Assembly: GCA_021786555.1 (NCBI GenBank)
Contig: JAJYNB010000378.1
Location: 1 to 9,393, forward strand
Source: Bacillota bacterium
GTDB lineage: Bacteria > Bacillota > Desulfitobacteriia > Desulfitobacteriales > JAJXUE01
Reading direction: 5' to 3'
DNA: 9,393 nt
The notes below the pieces were generated by a model that saw only the letters and a list, made by a program, of their open reading frames with translations, had not been told where the DNA came from and did not search any database. Positions 1 through 6,475 of this stretch are shown one piece after another. Within the stretch, counting starts at the first letter, position 1; every line of letters starts with the position of its first letter. Position numbers and translations under genes: made by a program.

Positions 1-595
1 TTCACGGGTAAGGGCCTCCAACGGGTATACCGGGGCCCAGATTGCCCGCCGTCTTTTGGACAGCAACGGGCTCTATGATGTGCCTGTAGAACTGGCACAG
101 GGGCGTTTGACCGACCACTACGACCCCAGGACCAGAGTGGTCAGGCTGTCCTCGGACGTGTATAACGGCAGCAGTTTGGCCGCTATCGGGGTAGCCGCCC
201 ACGAAACAGGCCACGCAGTACAGCACGAGGAGGGCTATGCGCCCTTTAACATGCGCTCCACCATCGTACCCGTTGCCAGTTTAGGCTCTACCGTAGCGCC
301 ATGGCTGGTGATTATCGGCATCTTTATGGGCCAGGGCGGGAGCCTCTTGCTGGACCTGGGGATAATAGCCTTTACTGCCGTGGTAGTTTTCCAGCTGGTA
401 ACCCTGCCGGTAGAACTTAACGCCAGTTCCCGGGCCATGGCTTTTTTGGAAAACGGCTACCTGGCCGGGGAAGAGGCCAGGGGAGCGCGCAAGGTTTTGA
501 ATGCGGCTGCCATGACTTATGTGGCAGCGGCTTTGACCGCTATTTTGACTCTGGTACGATTTCTGGTGATTGCCAATGACCGCCGGAACGACTAA
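1..595 (+). CDS. yugP: Zinc metallopeptidase, YugP family (5' end missing)
   Basis: The reading frame is open from base 2, upstream of any start codon, and ends with TAA at 593-595, so the N-terminus lies outside the window. About 197 residues are visible; family members are usually about 225-230 aa, so roughly 30 residues are missing. The zinc-binding HEXXH motif (HETGH) is encoded at 200-214, preceded by a conserved-looking block (LTDHYDPRT, VVRLS, AAIGVAAHE) typical of the family (Pfam Zn_peptidase_2). Three hydrophobic segments follow at about 265-335, 343-410 and 500-580, with an LPVELNASSRA block after the second, so this is an integral membrane peptidase. Its substrate is not known to me; members are annotated as putative membrane zinc peptidases. 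The 3' end overlaps rsmB, suggesting translational coupling. Family assignment is firm; physiological role is not. Confidence 0.9.
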   Translation, partial: SRVRASNGYTGAQIARRLLDSNGLYDVPVELAQGRLTDHYDPRTRVVRLSSDVYNGSSLAAIGVAAHETGHAVQHEEGYAPFNMRSTIVPVASLGSTVAPWLVIIGIFMGQGGSLLLDLGIIAFTAVVVFQLVTLPVELNASSRAMAFLENGYLAGEEARGARKVLNAAAMTYVAAALTAILTLVRFLVIANDRRND

Positions 596-1961
596 TGCAA
601 AAGTGGGCATTGCCAGGACTGTGGCCCTGGAGGTGCTGGAAAAAATAATGGACCAGGGGGCTTACGCCAACCTGGCCCTGCAGCAGGCCCTGACCACAAA
701 AGATTTGATGACTGCAGACCGGGGACTGGTAACAGAAATAGTGTATGGAACTTTAAAGCAGCGTTTAGCGTTGGACTGGCATCTCCAGTCCTTTTTATCT
801 AAACCGCTGAGCACCCTGCCTCCCGTTTTACAGCACATCCTGCAGATTGGGGCCTACCAGATCCTGTTTCTTGACAGGGTCCCCGCTTCGGCAGCGGTAA
901 ATGAGGCGGTAAACATGGCCAAGGCCAAAGGGTTCAGCGGCCTAAGCGGCATGGTTAACGGGGTTCTGCGCAACCTGGTGCGCAAGAAAGAGAATCTGCA
1001 TTTGCCTGACTCCGGTAAGGAGCCGGTAAATTACCTTAGTATCAAGTATTCCCACCCAGTTTGGATGCTGAAACGTTGGTTAAAGCGCTGGGGGTTTGAG
1101 GGGGCTGAAGCCCTTTGCCGGGCTAACAACCAGCAGGCGCCCACCTGGCTCAGGACCAATACCCTGAGGATTACCCGGCAGGAGCTGGCGGAGATGCTGC
1201 AGGCGGCGGGAGTAACAACCCGGCCGGGGGAGAGGGTGTCGGAAAGCCTGGAAATCCGGGACTTCCCTTCGGTGGAACAGCTTGAACCCCTGCAAGAGGG
1301 TTTATGTACAGTTCAGGACGAGAGTTCCATGCTGGTGGCCCATGTGCTGGGGGCCAAGGCGGGGGAACGGGTAGTGGACGCCTGTGCCGCTCCGGGAGGG
1401 AAAACGAGCCATATCGCCCAGCTGATGCAGGACGAGGGAGAAATCTTGGCTTTCGACATCCACCCCCATAAGATTCCCCTGATCGAGGGAACCTGCCGGC
1501 GGCTGGGAATTGGGTCTGTCCGGGTCAGGGAAGGGGACGCCGCTAAACTGGGCGAACTGGTAACAGGGACAGTAGACCGGGTATTGGTGGATGCGCCCTG
1601 CTCCGGTCTGGGGGTGCTCAGACGCAAGGCTGACGCCCGCTGGAAAAAGGAAGAAAAAAGTATTTTGGAATTGCAGGAGTTGCAGCTTAAGATTCTTAAA
1701 GAAGCCTCGAAACTGGTAAAGCCGGGGGGAACCTTGGTGTACAGCACCTGTACCATCGAGCCTGAGGAAAACTTCGAAGTGATTAAGGCCTTCAGGCGGG
1801 AACACCCGGACTTTAAACCTGTGGACTTGAATAACGTGCTGCCCTTTGAACTGGAGCGGGAAGAGGACCGGCACATGGCCGCAAAAGGCTTCATCCAATT
1901 CCTGCCCCATGTCCACGGCATGGACGGTTTCTTCATTGCCAGGCTGGACAGGACTGTTTAA
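576..1961 (+). CDS. rsmB: 16S rRNA (cytosine(967)-C(5))-methyltransferase RsmB
   Basis: A 461-aa protein from ATG 576, the usual length for RsmB. Residues about 1-130 form the NusB-like RNA-binding domain (ALEVLEKIMDQGAYANLAL and following). The C-terminal half is a RsmB/NOP2-type SAM methyltransferase: SAM-binding motif I D268-ACAAPGGK-276, motif IV DAPCSG with Cys342, and motif VI STCT with Cys392. In this family the motif VI Cys is the nucleophile that attacks cytosine C6 and the motif IV Cys helps release the product. The enzyme methylates C967 (E. coli numbering) of 16S rRNA in the cytoplasm, using SAM. ATG 576 is preferred over TTG 570 because GGTGAT lies 5 nt upstream; the extension would add only two residues. 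The start lies inside the end of the zinc peptidase gene (20-nt overlap). No frameshift or missing catalytic residue is seen. Confidence 0.96.
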   Translation: MTAGTTNAKVGIARTVALEVLEKIMDQGAYANLALQQALTTKDLMTADRGLVTEIVYGTLKQRLALDWHLQSFLSKPLSTLPPVLQHILQIGAYQILFLDRVPASAAVNEAVNMAKAKGFSGLSGMVNGVLRNLVRKKENLHLPDSGKEPVNYLSIKYSHPVWMLKRWLKRWGFEGAEALCRANNQQAPTWLRTNTLRITRQELAEMLQAAGVTTRPGERVSESLEIRDFPSVEQLEPLQEGLCTVQDESSMLVAHVLGAKAGERVVDACAAPGGKTSHIAQLMQDEGEILAFDIHPHKIPLIEGTCRRLGIGSVRVREGDAAKLGELVTGTVDRVLVDAPCSGLGVLRRKADARWKKEEKSILELQELQLKILKEASKLVKPGGTLVYSTCTIEPEENFEVIKAFRREHPDFKPVDLNNVLPFELEREEDRHMAAKGFIQFLPHVHGMDGFFIARLDRTV

Positions 1962-2013
1962 ACTGGAATTTTTTGGACGATAATAGGGGCAGGATGAAAG
2001 CGTGAAACAGAAT

Positions 2014-2052
<39 letters not shown>

Positions 2053-2089
2053 TGAGTCAGTCACTTGGGGACGGTTCTTTACTGACTCA
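2053..2089. other. Hairpin with 9-bp perfect stem inside the repeat element
   Basis: TGAGTCAGT (2053-2061) is the exact reverse complement of ACTGACTCA (2081-2089). The 19-nt loop (2062-2080) contains CTTGGGGACGGTTCTTT. It is not followed by a T-run, so it is not an obvious intrinsic terminator. It may be a recognition structure of the element, such as the hairpins bound by REP-associated transposases, but that is inference. Confidence 0.7.
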
Positions 2090-2117
2090 ATGGCTCGCCA
2101 GTTTGTCAGAAGACAAG

Positions 2118-2151
2118 AGTCAGAATGAGAAAACGGTTGGATATTCTGACT
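2118..2151. other. Second hairpin with 9-bp stem in the repeat element
   Basis: AGTCAGAAT (2118-2126) pairs perfectly with ATTCTGACT (2143-2151) around a 16-nt loop. The right strand of this stem is also part of the element's right arm, so this stem and the long arm-to-arm pairing (2012-2034 with 2143-2165) are mutually exclusive. It ends 25 nt before the rlmN SD sequence. Confidence 0.6.
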
Positions 2152-2176
2152 TCTGACTCCTGAATACTTTGACAGT

Positions 2177-2181
2177 AGGAG
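2177..2181 (+). promoter_or_regulatory. Ribosome-binding site fixing the rlmN start
   Basis: AGGAG lies 6 nt before ATG 2188. The in-frame TTG at 2182 directly abuts the SD (0 nt spacing), so it cannot be the start. The site lies just outside the repeat element, whose right arm ends at 2165. Confidence 0.8.
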
Positions 2182-2187
2182 TTGGCT

Positions 2188-3276
2188 ATGAGGTTACCGT
2201 TGTTACGGGGGTTGAGTTTGGACGAATTACAGGATATATGCGTGGAGGTTGGGCTGCCTAAGTTTCGGGCGGGGCAGGTGTTTGAATGGGTCCAGGCCAA
2301 GGGAGCCGGAGCGTGGGATGAGATGAAAAATGTTCCCGCCGCGGTCAGAGACGCTTTGGCCGGGGTGTTGGATTTGAGCCCTGTGGAGGTTCTGAAGACA
2401 CAGGTATCGCGTGAGGACGGCACCAGAAAATACCTCTTTCGCCTGGAGGACGGTCAGACAGTGGAGACAGTCCTGATGCTGTATGAGAGAAAGGTGGCGC
2501 GGGACAGGGCAACGGTCTGCGTCTCTACCCAGGTGGGCTGCGCCATGGGCTGCGCTTTCTGCGCTACCGGCCTGGGTGGGTTGGTCCGCAACCTGGAGGC
2601 AGGTGAGATTGTGGGCCAGGTACTCGACATCATCCGCCATGTTCGGCAGGAAGATCCGGAATTTCGCGTCACCAATGTGGTGTTTATGGGTATGGGGGAG
2701 CCTTTACAGAACTATGCCAACCTGCTGTCAGCCATAAATTTGTTCAACAGCCCCAAGGGCCAGAACATCGGTATGAGGCGCCTGACCGTGTCTACCTGCG
2801 GCATAGTGCCGCGGATACTGGATCTGGCCCGGGACAATCCGCAAGTCACCCTCGCAATCTCCCTGCATTCGGCACGGGATGAGGTAAGAGACCGTCTGGT
2901 TCCCATGAACCGCCATTATCCACTGCAGGAACTAATGAATGCATGTAGAAAATACATAGAGATTACTAACCGGCGGATTACTTTTGAGTACGCACTGGTC
3001 AAAGGGGTTAATTCCGGTACTCAGGATGCCCGGGACTTGGTCAGGCTGACCAAAGACCTGCTGTGCAATATAAACCTGATTCCGGTCAACGCTGTGAGCG
3101 AAACCGGACTGGAGCGGCCCTCGGAAGCGGACACCGCTGAATTTGCCCGGATCCTGTCTGAATCCGGAGTGGAGATTTCCCTTAGGGAGGAAAAGGGCTC
3201 CGATATCGACGCTGCCTGTGGGCAGCTACGCAAACGCCAAGGTGGTGAATACCTTGTCCTTAATGGCAAAGTTTGA
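2188..3276 (+). CDS. rlmN: Dual-specificity RNA methyltransferase RlmN
   Basis: A 362-aa radical-SAM enzyme that makes 2-methyladenosine at A2503 of 23S rRNA and, in studied members, at A37 of some tRNAs. The [4Fe-4S] cluster motif CxxxCxxC is present as Cys118, Cys122 and Cys125 (GCAMGCAFC). The two methyl-transfer cysteines of the family are present: Cys111 (ATVCVSTQVGC), seven residues before the cluster as in E. coli RlmN (118/125), and Cys344 in DIDAACGQL near the C-terminus. The VFMGMGEPLQNY, AISLH and LIPVN blocks are also typical. Length and motif order are normal and nothing appears degraded. ATG 2188 is chosen from the AGGAG SD 6 nt upstream. The gene is separated from rsmB by the repeat element, while its 3' end overlaps fhaA by 23 nt, tying it to the downstream signalling genes. 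Confidence 0.97.
   Translation: MRLPLLRGLSLDELQDICVEVGLPKFRAGQVFEWVQAKGAGAWDEMKNVPAAVRDALAGVLDLSPVEVLKTQVSREDGTRKYLFRLEDGQTVETVLMLYERKVARDRATVCVSTQVGCAMGCAFCATGLGGLVRNLEAGEIVGQVLDIIRHVRQEDPEFRVTNVVFMGMGEPLQNYANLLSAINLFNSPKGQNIGMRRLTVSTCGIVPRILDLARDNPQVTLAISLHSARDEVRDRLVPMNRHYPLQELMNACRKYIEITNRRITFEYALVKGVNSGTQDARDLVRLTKDLLCNINLIPVNAVSETGLERPSEADTAEFARILSESGVEISLREEKGSDIDAACGQLRKRQGGEYLVLNGKV
3239..3248 (+). promoter_or_regulatory. Near-consensus Shine-Dalgarno for fhaA, inside rlmN
   Basis: AAGGTGGTGA matches the ideal AAGGAGGTGA at 9 of 10 positions and ends 5 nt before TTG 3254. The ATG at 3263 would be 14 nt from its end, which is too far. This is the main reason for choosing the TTG start of fhaA. 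Confidence 0.75.
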
Positions 3277-4009
3277 ACAAGTTGCAGAAAGGGTCTTTAC
3301 AGGTGTGTTCAAGAAACAGGCCAAACCCGTCCAGCCGGTGGAAATTGCCAAACACCTGGCACGCGAAATGCAAGGGCATAAAAGAGTAAGCGTTTCCGCT
3401 GTCTATGTCCCTAACGTCTACAAAGTGTACGTCAGCCCGGAGGATTGGTCCGGTTTGGGCTCTTTTGCGACGGCTTTTTCCCACGAACTGGCTAAATACT
3501 TGCTGCAGCAGGGGCAGCAAGGCGGGTATACCTTTGTCAGCCAGCCCCTGGTAGAATTGGAACCGGGCGAACTGAAACCCGGGGAAATCAAGGTTGTGTG
3601 CGAGTTTGATGAAAGCATAGTTTCACCTGACGACCCGGTGGGTGGAGCAGAGGAAAAGAAGGATGCGACCTTGATTTTTTCGGACAAGCATTTTAACATC
3701 GAGGTCATGCGGCGTGAATCAGGCTTTGTGCTTGAAGTGCTCGAAGGGCCGGATGCGGGAAGACGGTTCCCCCTTACTGCAGGGTCAATTTTTATCGGCA
3801 GACAGGCAGAGTGCGACCTGGCGCTGGACGATATCAAGGTGTCACGGCGGCATGCTGCTTTGGCGTGCAGAGATGGTGTCTTTTACCTCGACGACTTGGG
3901 AAGCACGAATGGCACTTATGTAAACGGCAGAAGGGTAGGACGCACAAAAATCGCACCGGGAGACCGAGTTACATTAGGTAACTCCGTACTGGAGTTAAGG
4001 GTGATTTAG
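3254..4009 (+). CDS. fhaA: FhaA-like protein: DUF3662 domain plus C-terminal FHA domain
   Basis: A 251-aa cytosolic protein from TTG 3254. Residues about 1-115 (MSLMAKFEQVAERVF, QPVEIAKHLAREM, VYVPNVYKVYVSPEDW) match the DUF3662/FhaA_N domain found with FHA proteins in Actinobacteria and Clostridia. After a charged linker (GGAEEKKDA) the FHA phosphothreonine-binding domain fills about residues 160-251, with G182-R183, S197-RRH-200 and S217-TNG-220 as its signature; R183, S197 and N219 would contact phosphothreonine. In Actinobacteria FhaA is a partner of PknB-type kinases in cell-wall control; that role here is inferred from context. TTG 3254 fits the almost perfect SD and the usual MxLxxRFE-like N-terminus; ATG 3263 is the alternative and would remove three residues. 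The gene overlaps rlmN by 23 nt and is followed one base later by fhaB. Confidence 0.9.
   Translation: MSLMAKFEQVAERVFTGVFKKQAKPVQPVEIAKHLAREMQGHKRVSVSAVYVPNVYKVYVSPEDWSGLGSFATAFSHELAKYLLQQGQQGGYTFVSQPLVELEPGELKPGEIKVVCEFDESIVSPDDPVGGAEEKKDATLIFSDKHFNIEVMRRESGFVLEVLEGPDAGRRFPLTAGSIFIGRQAECDLALDDIKVSRRHAALACRDGVFYLDDLGSTNGTYVNGRRVGRTKIAPGDRVTLGNSVLELRVI
3979..3997. other. Small hairpin at the fhaA/fhaB junction
   Basis: TAACTCC (3979-3985) and GGAGTTA (3991-3997) form a 7-bp perfect stem with a 5-nt loop in the last codons of fhaA, abutting the fhaB SD at 3997-4004. There is no T-run, so it is not a terminator. A role in tuning fhaB translation is possible but not shown. Confidence 0.4.
3997..4004 (+). 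promoter_or_regulatory. Ribosome-binding site supporting the fhaB GTG start
   Basis: AAGGGTGA resembles the SD consensus and ends 6 nt before GTG 4011. It overlaps the fhaA stop region, consistent with coupled translation. Confidence 0.6.
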
Positions 4010-4010
4010 A

Positions 4011-4457
4011 GTGCAGTATATTCTTGTCGGCGGACGGTTTTTGCTGGTAATATTGATATATCTGTTTCTCTTCAGGGTGGTAACCACCCTGTACGGGGAA
4101 CTGCGTTCCGCCGCCTGGTACCGGGACAGGCGGAACAGCCCTTTTGTCGGCCGTTTGGAGGTCTTGACCACAGAAGGCGGATTGGCCAAGGGACAGGTGT
4201 TTAAGATTGGCAGGACTGGGTTCAGCATCGGCAGGGGGGTCAATAACGATGTTGTTTTGCCCGATTCGTTTGCCTCTCAGGACCATGCCCGTCTGTTTTA
4301 CAAGGATACGGAGGTATGGCTTGAGGACACGGGCAGTACCAACGGTACTTGGGTTAACGGAGAAAGAATCATGTCCCGGATTCAATTGGTTCCGGGAGAC
4401 TATGTGAAAATTGGCAGTATCACATTCCAGTATACGAGGTGGCAAGATGAGGATTGA
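4011..4457 (+). CDS. fhaB: FhaB-like membrane-anchored FHA protein
   Basis: A 148-aa protein from GTG 4011, one base after the fhaA stop. Residues about 3-24 form a single hydrophobic N-terminal helix (FLLVILIYLFLF), followed by a basic linker and an FHA domain at about 50-148. The FHA signature is G74-R75, S89-QDH-92 and S109-TNG-112. The family usually has Arg after the conserved Ser (SRxH); here it is Gln90, while Ser89 and His92 are kept. The architecture matches actinobacterial FhaB/FipA, a phosphothreonine reader at the membrane that links PknB-type kinases to division and cell-wall proteins; that role is inferred. The gene overlaps the next one by 11 nt. A perfect 19-nt inverted repeat lies at 4073-4091 inside the coding sequence. 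Confidence 0.88.
   Translation: MQYILVGGRFLLVILIYLFLFRVVTTLYGELRSAAWYRDRRNSPFVGRLEVLTTEGGLAKGQVFKIGRTGFSIGRGVNNDVVLPDSFASQDHARLFYKDTEVWLEDTGSTNGTWVNGERIMSRIQLVPGDYVKIGSITFQYTRWQDED
4073..4091. repeat. Perfect 9-1-9 inverted repeat inside fhaB
   Basis: CAGGGTGGT (4073-4081), a central A, then ACCACCCTG (4083-4091). It lies in the codons just after the membrane helix. It could form a strong hairpin in mRNA or a dyad binding site in DNA, or may be a coincidence of the coding sequence. Confidence 0.6.
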
Positions 4458-5148
4458 GGCAATCAGTGAAACAGGACTCGTACGCAAGGAGAATGAAGAC
4501 AGCTATTTAATAAACGATCGCCTGGGCCTGTTTGCCGTGGCTGATGGAATGGGTGGGCATGAAGCGGGGGAAGTAGCCTCCCGACTGGCAGTAAAAACCC
4601 TGGAGGAGAGCATGAGCGCCAACGGGAAGAACGATGGGGCCCTGGCCCTGGCCATTCAGGCTGCCAACCGGGAAATTTATCGCCAGTCCCAGGAAAAGCA
4701 GGACTTGGCCGGGATGGGTACTACGATTACAGCGGTGCACTGCGGCGAGGGCAAGGTTTTCATCGGACACGTGGGGGACAGCAGGGCCTATCTTATTCGC
4801 AACTCCCAGGCTACCCTGCTTACCAGGGACCACTCTCTGGTAAGTGAATTGGTGCGCAGCGGCCACATCAGTGAGGAGGAAGCCGAAACCCATCCTCACA
4901 GGCACATAGTTACAAGGGCCCTTGGCACGGAGCCGGGGGTGGAAGTTGATATATTATCACCGGTAATCGAGCAGGGGGACCGGCTTTTTCTCTGTACAGA
5001 CGGTCTTTCCAACCTGGTCAAACCGGAGGAAGTAGTGCTGGCTATAAAGAGTAACGATTCCCCGGCTGCGGCCTTGGAGAAGCTGAAGCAACTGGCCCTG
5101 GAACGCGGAGGGTTTGACAACATCACTGCCCTGCTGATTGAATTTTGA
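4447..5148 (+). CDS. prpC: PP2C-family Ser/Thr protein phosphatase (PrpC/Stp1/PstP-like)
   Basis: A 233-aa soluble Mn/Mg-dependent phosphatase that removes phosphate from Ser/Thr, the natural opponent of the PASTA kinase encoded downstream. All main PP2C motifs are present: E17-D18 near the N-terminus, D33-GMGGH-38, GDSRAYL, TRDHSLV, the metal-binding D185-G in LCTDGLSN, and D224-N225 in GFDNITALL. Length is typical of Firmicute Stp1/PrpC (about 245 aa), and it lacks the transmembrane tail of actinobacterial PstP. ATG 4447 is preceded by GAGGTGG (4436-4442); an upstream in-frame start at 4411 would add 12 residues with no family resemblance. The start lies inside fhaB (11-nt overlap). Confidence 0.95.
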   Translation: MRIEAISETGLVRKENEDSYLINDRLGLFAVADGMGGHEAGEVASRLAVKTLEESMSANGKNDGALALAIQAANREIYRQSQEKQDLAGMGTTITAVHCGEGKVFIGHVGDSRAYLIRNSQATLLTRDHSLVSELVRSGHISEEEAETHPHRHIVTRALGTEPGVEVDILSPVIEQGDRLFLCTDGLSNLVKPEEVVLAIKSNDSPAAALEKLKQLALERGGFDNITALLIEF

Positions 5149-5173
5149 TGAATCCCGTTGGGGGAGGTCGACC

Positions 5174-6475
5174 ATGTTTAAACGCCCGGTGGCTAATATA
5201 ACCCTATTTGCCTATCCTCTGGCCATTCTCTGGCTGGGCTTGGGCATTTTGTATCTGATGGGCAAAGGCACTGAGCAGTTTGTCTGGCAGGCCGCAATGT
5301 TTTCCCTGGTTTTTCTGGCCTATTACTTATTGAACTTGCTCCTGGGGTACCGGGGCGACAGGTTTCTATTGCCCAGCGCAGCCTGCCTGATGGCTATCGG
5401 CCTGGTGGTACTGGCCAGGATCAATCCGGAACTGGCTGTGCGGCAGTTTTGGTGGGATACTTTCGGGGTCGGGATATCCGCTGCCTGTTTGTGGGGACTC
5501 AGGGATTACCGCAGGTTAGCGCGCTACCAGTATGTCTGGGCCCTGGCGGCAATTGTCCTGCTTTTTATCACGCTTTTCTTCGGGATAACCACGGGAGGGG
5601 CTACCAGCTGGTTCAAACTGGGCGCTATAGGTATTGAGCCCGAGGAGCTGGTCAAGGTGGCTGTAATTATTTTTCTGGCTAACTATCTTGCCAACAACCG
5701 TGAGCTTTTGGCGGTGGGCACAATACAGGTCTGGCGCTTTTCTCTGCCTGAGCCCCGGATTTTGGGACCACTGGCCATGATGGTTGGGCTTTCTCTCGTC
5801 CTGCTGGCGGCACAGAAGAGTTTGGGTACCGCTTTGGTCTTTTTTGCTGTATCTTTGTTCATGGTTTACCTGAGCACTGAACGGGGAATGTACCTGGCTC
5901 TGGGCTTGCCGGTATTTTTGGGCACAGGGTTTTTGGGCTACAAGCTGTTTTCACATGTCCAGAACAGAGTTGAGATTTGGCTGAATCCCTGGCAAACAGT
6001 ATACGGGGGAGGCAGTCAAATTGCCCAGTCCTTGTTTGCCATAGGCAGTGGCGGCCTGTTTGGCATGGGTCTGGGGCGTGGGTTTGGAGCAGCTAAAATT
6101 CCGTTTGCGGAAACCGATTTTATTTTTTCGGTAATTGCGGAAGAGTTCGGTTTTGTTGGAGCGGTGGCGGTGATTATTATTCTGTTGCTGGTAATTTACC
6201 GCTGTTTTGATATCGCCTTAAAGGCCAATGACGAATTCGGCACAATTTTGGCTTCTGGCATGGGCTTGCTCTTCGCCTTTGAGGCCTTGATCATCTTGGC
6301 AGGGGTGACCAAACTTCTGCCCCTCACCGGACTTCCCCTGCCCTGGATCAGCTACGGCGGCAACTCGCTTTTGACGCACATGTTCATGATTGGCTGCCTG
6401 AATAATATCTCCCATGTCTCTCAGAGGCATGCTGCTGCCGGCCGGGTTGAACTTGGAAAGGGGTTAGCCGGATGA
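5174..6475 (+). CDS. ftsW/rodA: SEDS family protein (FtsW/RodA/SpoVE) with Ser at the catalytic Asp position
   Basis: A 433-aa polytopic membrane protein with about 10-12 hydrophobic helices, in the family of peptidoglycan glycosyltransferases that polymerise lipid II with a class B PBP partner. Typical blocks are seen: E155-PEELVK-161 (the PSExxK region, Glu and Lys kept), the large loop with NPW and GSQIAQSLFAIGSGGLFG, TDFIFSVIAEE, and the C-terminal PLTGLPLPWISYGG. The key difference is A-A-Q-K-S-L-G-T-A at the position of E. coli RodA A-A-Q-P-D-L-G-T-S: the Asp held to be catalytic (E. coli RodA D262) is Ser216, codon AGT at 5819-5821. The gene has a strong SD (GGGGAGGT, 5161-5168) before ATG 5174, a 25-nt gap from the phosphatase gene, and an ATGA overlap with the PBP gene, as expected for a SEDS/bPBP pair. 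The order resembles actinobacterial rodA-pbpA, so RodA-type is my preferred reading. Confidence 0.93.
   Translation: MFKRPVANITLFAYPLAILWLGLGILYLMGKGTEQFVWQAAMFSLVFLAYYLLNLLLGYRGDRFLLPSAACLMAIGLVVLARINPELAVRQFWWDTFGVGISAACLWGLRDYRRLARYQYVWALAAIVLLFITLFFGITTGGATSWFKLGAIGIEPEELVKVAVIIFLANYLANNRELLAVGTIQVWRFSLPEPRILGPLAMMVGLSLVLLAAQKSLGTALVFFAVSLFMVYLSTERGMYLALGLPVFLGTGFLGYKLFSHVQNRVEIWLNPWQTVYGGGSQIAQSLFAIGSGGLFGMGLGRGFGAAKIPFAETDFIFSVIAEEFGFVGAVAVIIILLLVIYRCFDIALKANDEFGTILASGMGLLFAFEALIILAGVTKLLPLTGLPLPWISYGGNSLLTHMFMIGCLNNISHVSQRHAAAGRVELGKGLAG

Noticed and set aside
1302..1936. Two long minus-strand ORFs (about 204 and 207 aa) opposite rsmB
   Set aside because: Both lie antisense to conserved methyltransferase motifs, have low-complexity compositions typical of shadow frames, and overlap each other.
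1957..1984. Weak promoter-like pair TTTAAA ... GATAAT after rsmB
   Set aside because: The -35 match is poor, and the elements overlap the rsmB stop; I would not call it without transcript data.
1962..2011. Terminator after rsmB
   Set aside because: The T-run at about 1970-1975 has no GC-rich stem before it, so no intrinsic terminator can be supported.
2106..2423. 105-aa minus-strand ORF crossing the repeat element and the start of rlmN
   Set aside because: It is antisense to the well-supported rlmN and has no recognisable domain; it is a shadow frame.
3143..3253. N-terminal extension of fhaA from a start at 3143
   Set aside because: The extra 37 residues are read from inside rlmN in another frame, do not resemble the family N-terminus, and the strong SD points to TTG 3254.
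5138..5173. TTG start at 5138 for the SEDS gene
   Set aside because: It would overlap the phosphatase gene and add 12 residues; ATG 5174 has a strong GGGGAGGT SD at proper spacing.
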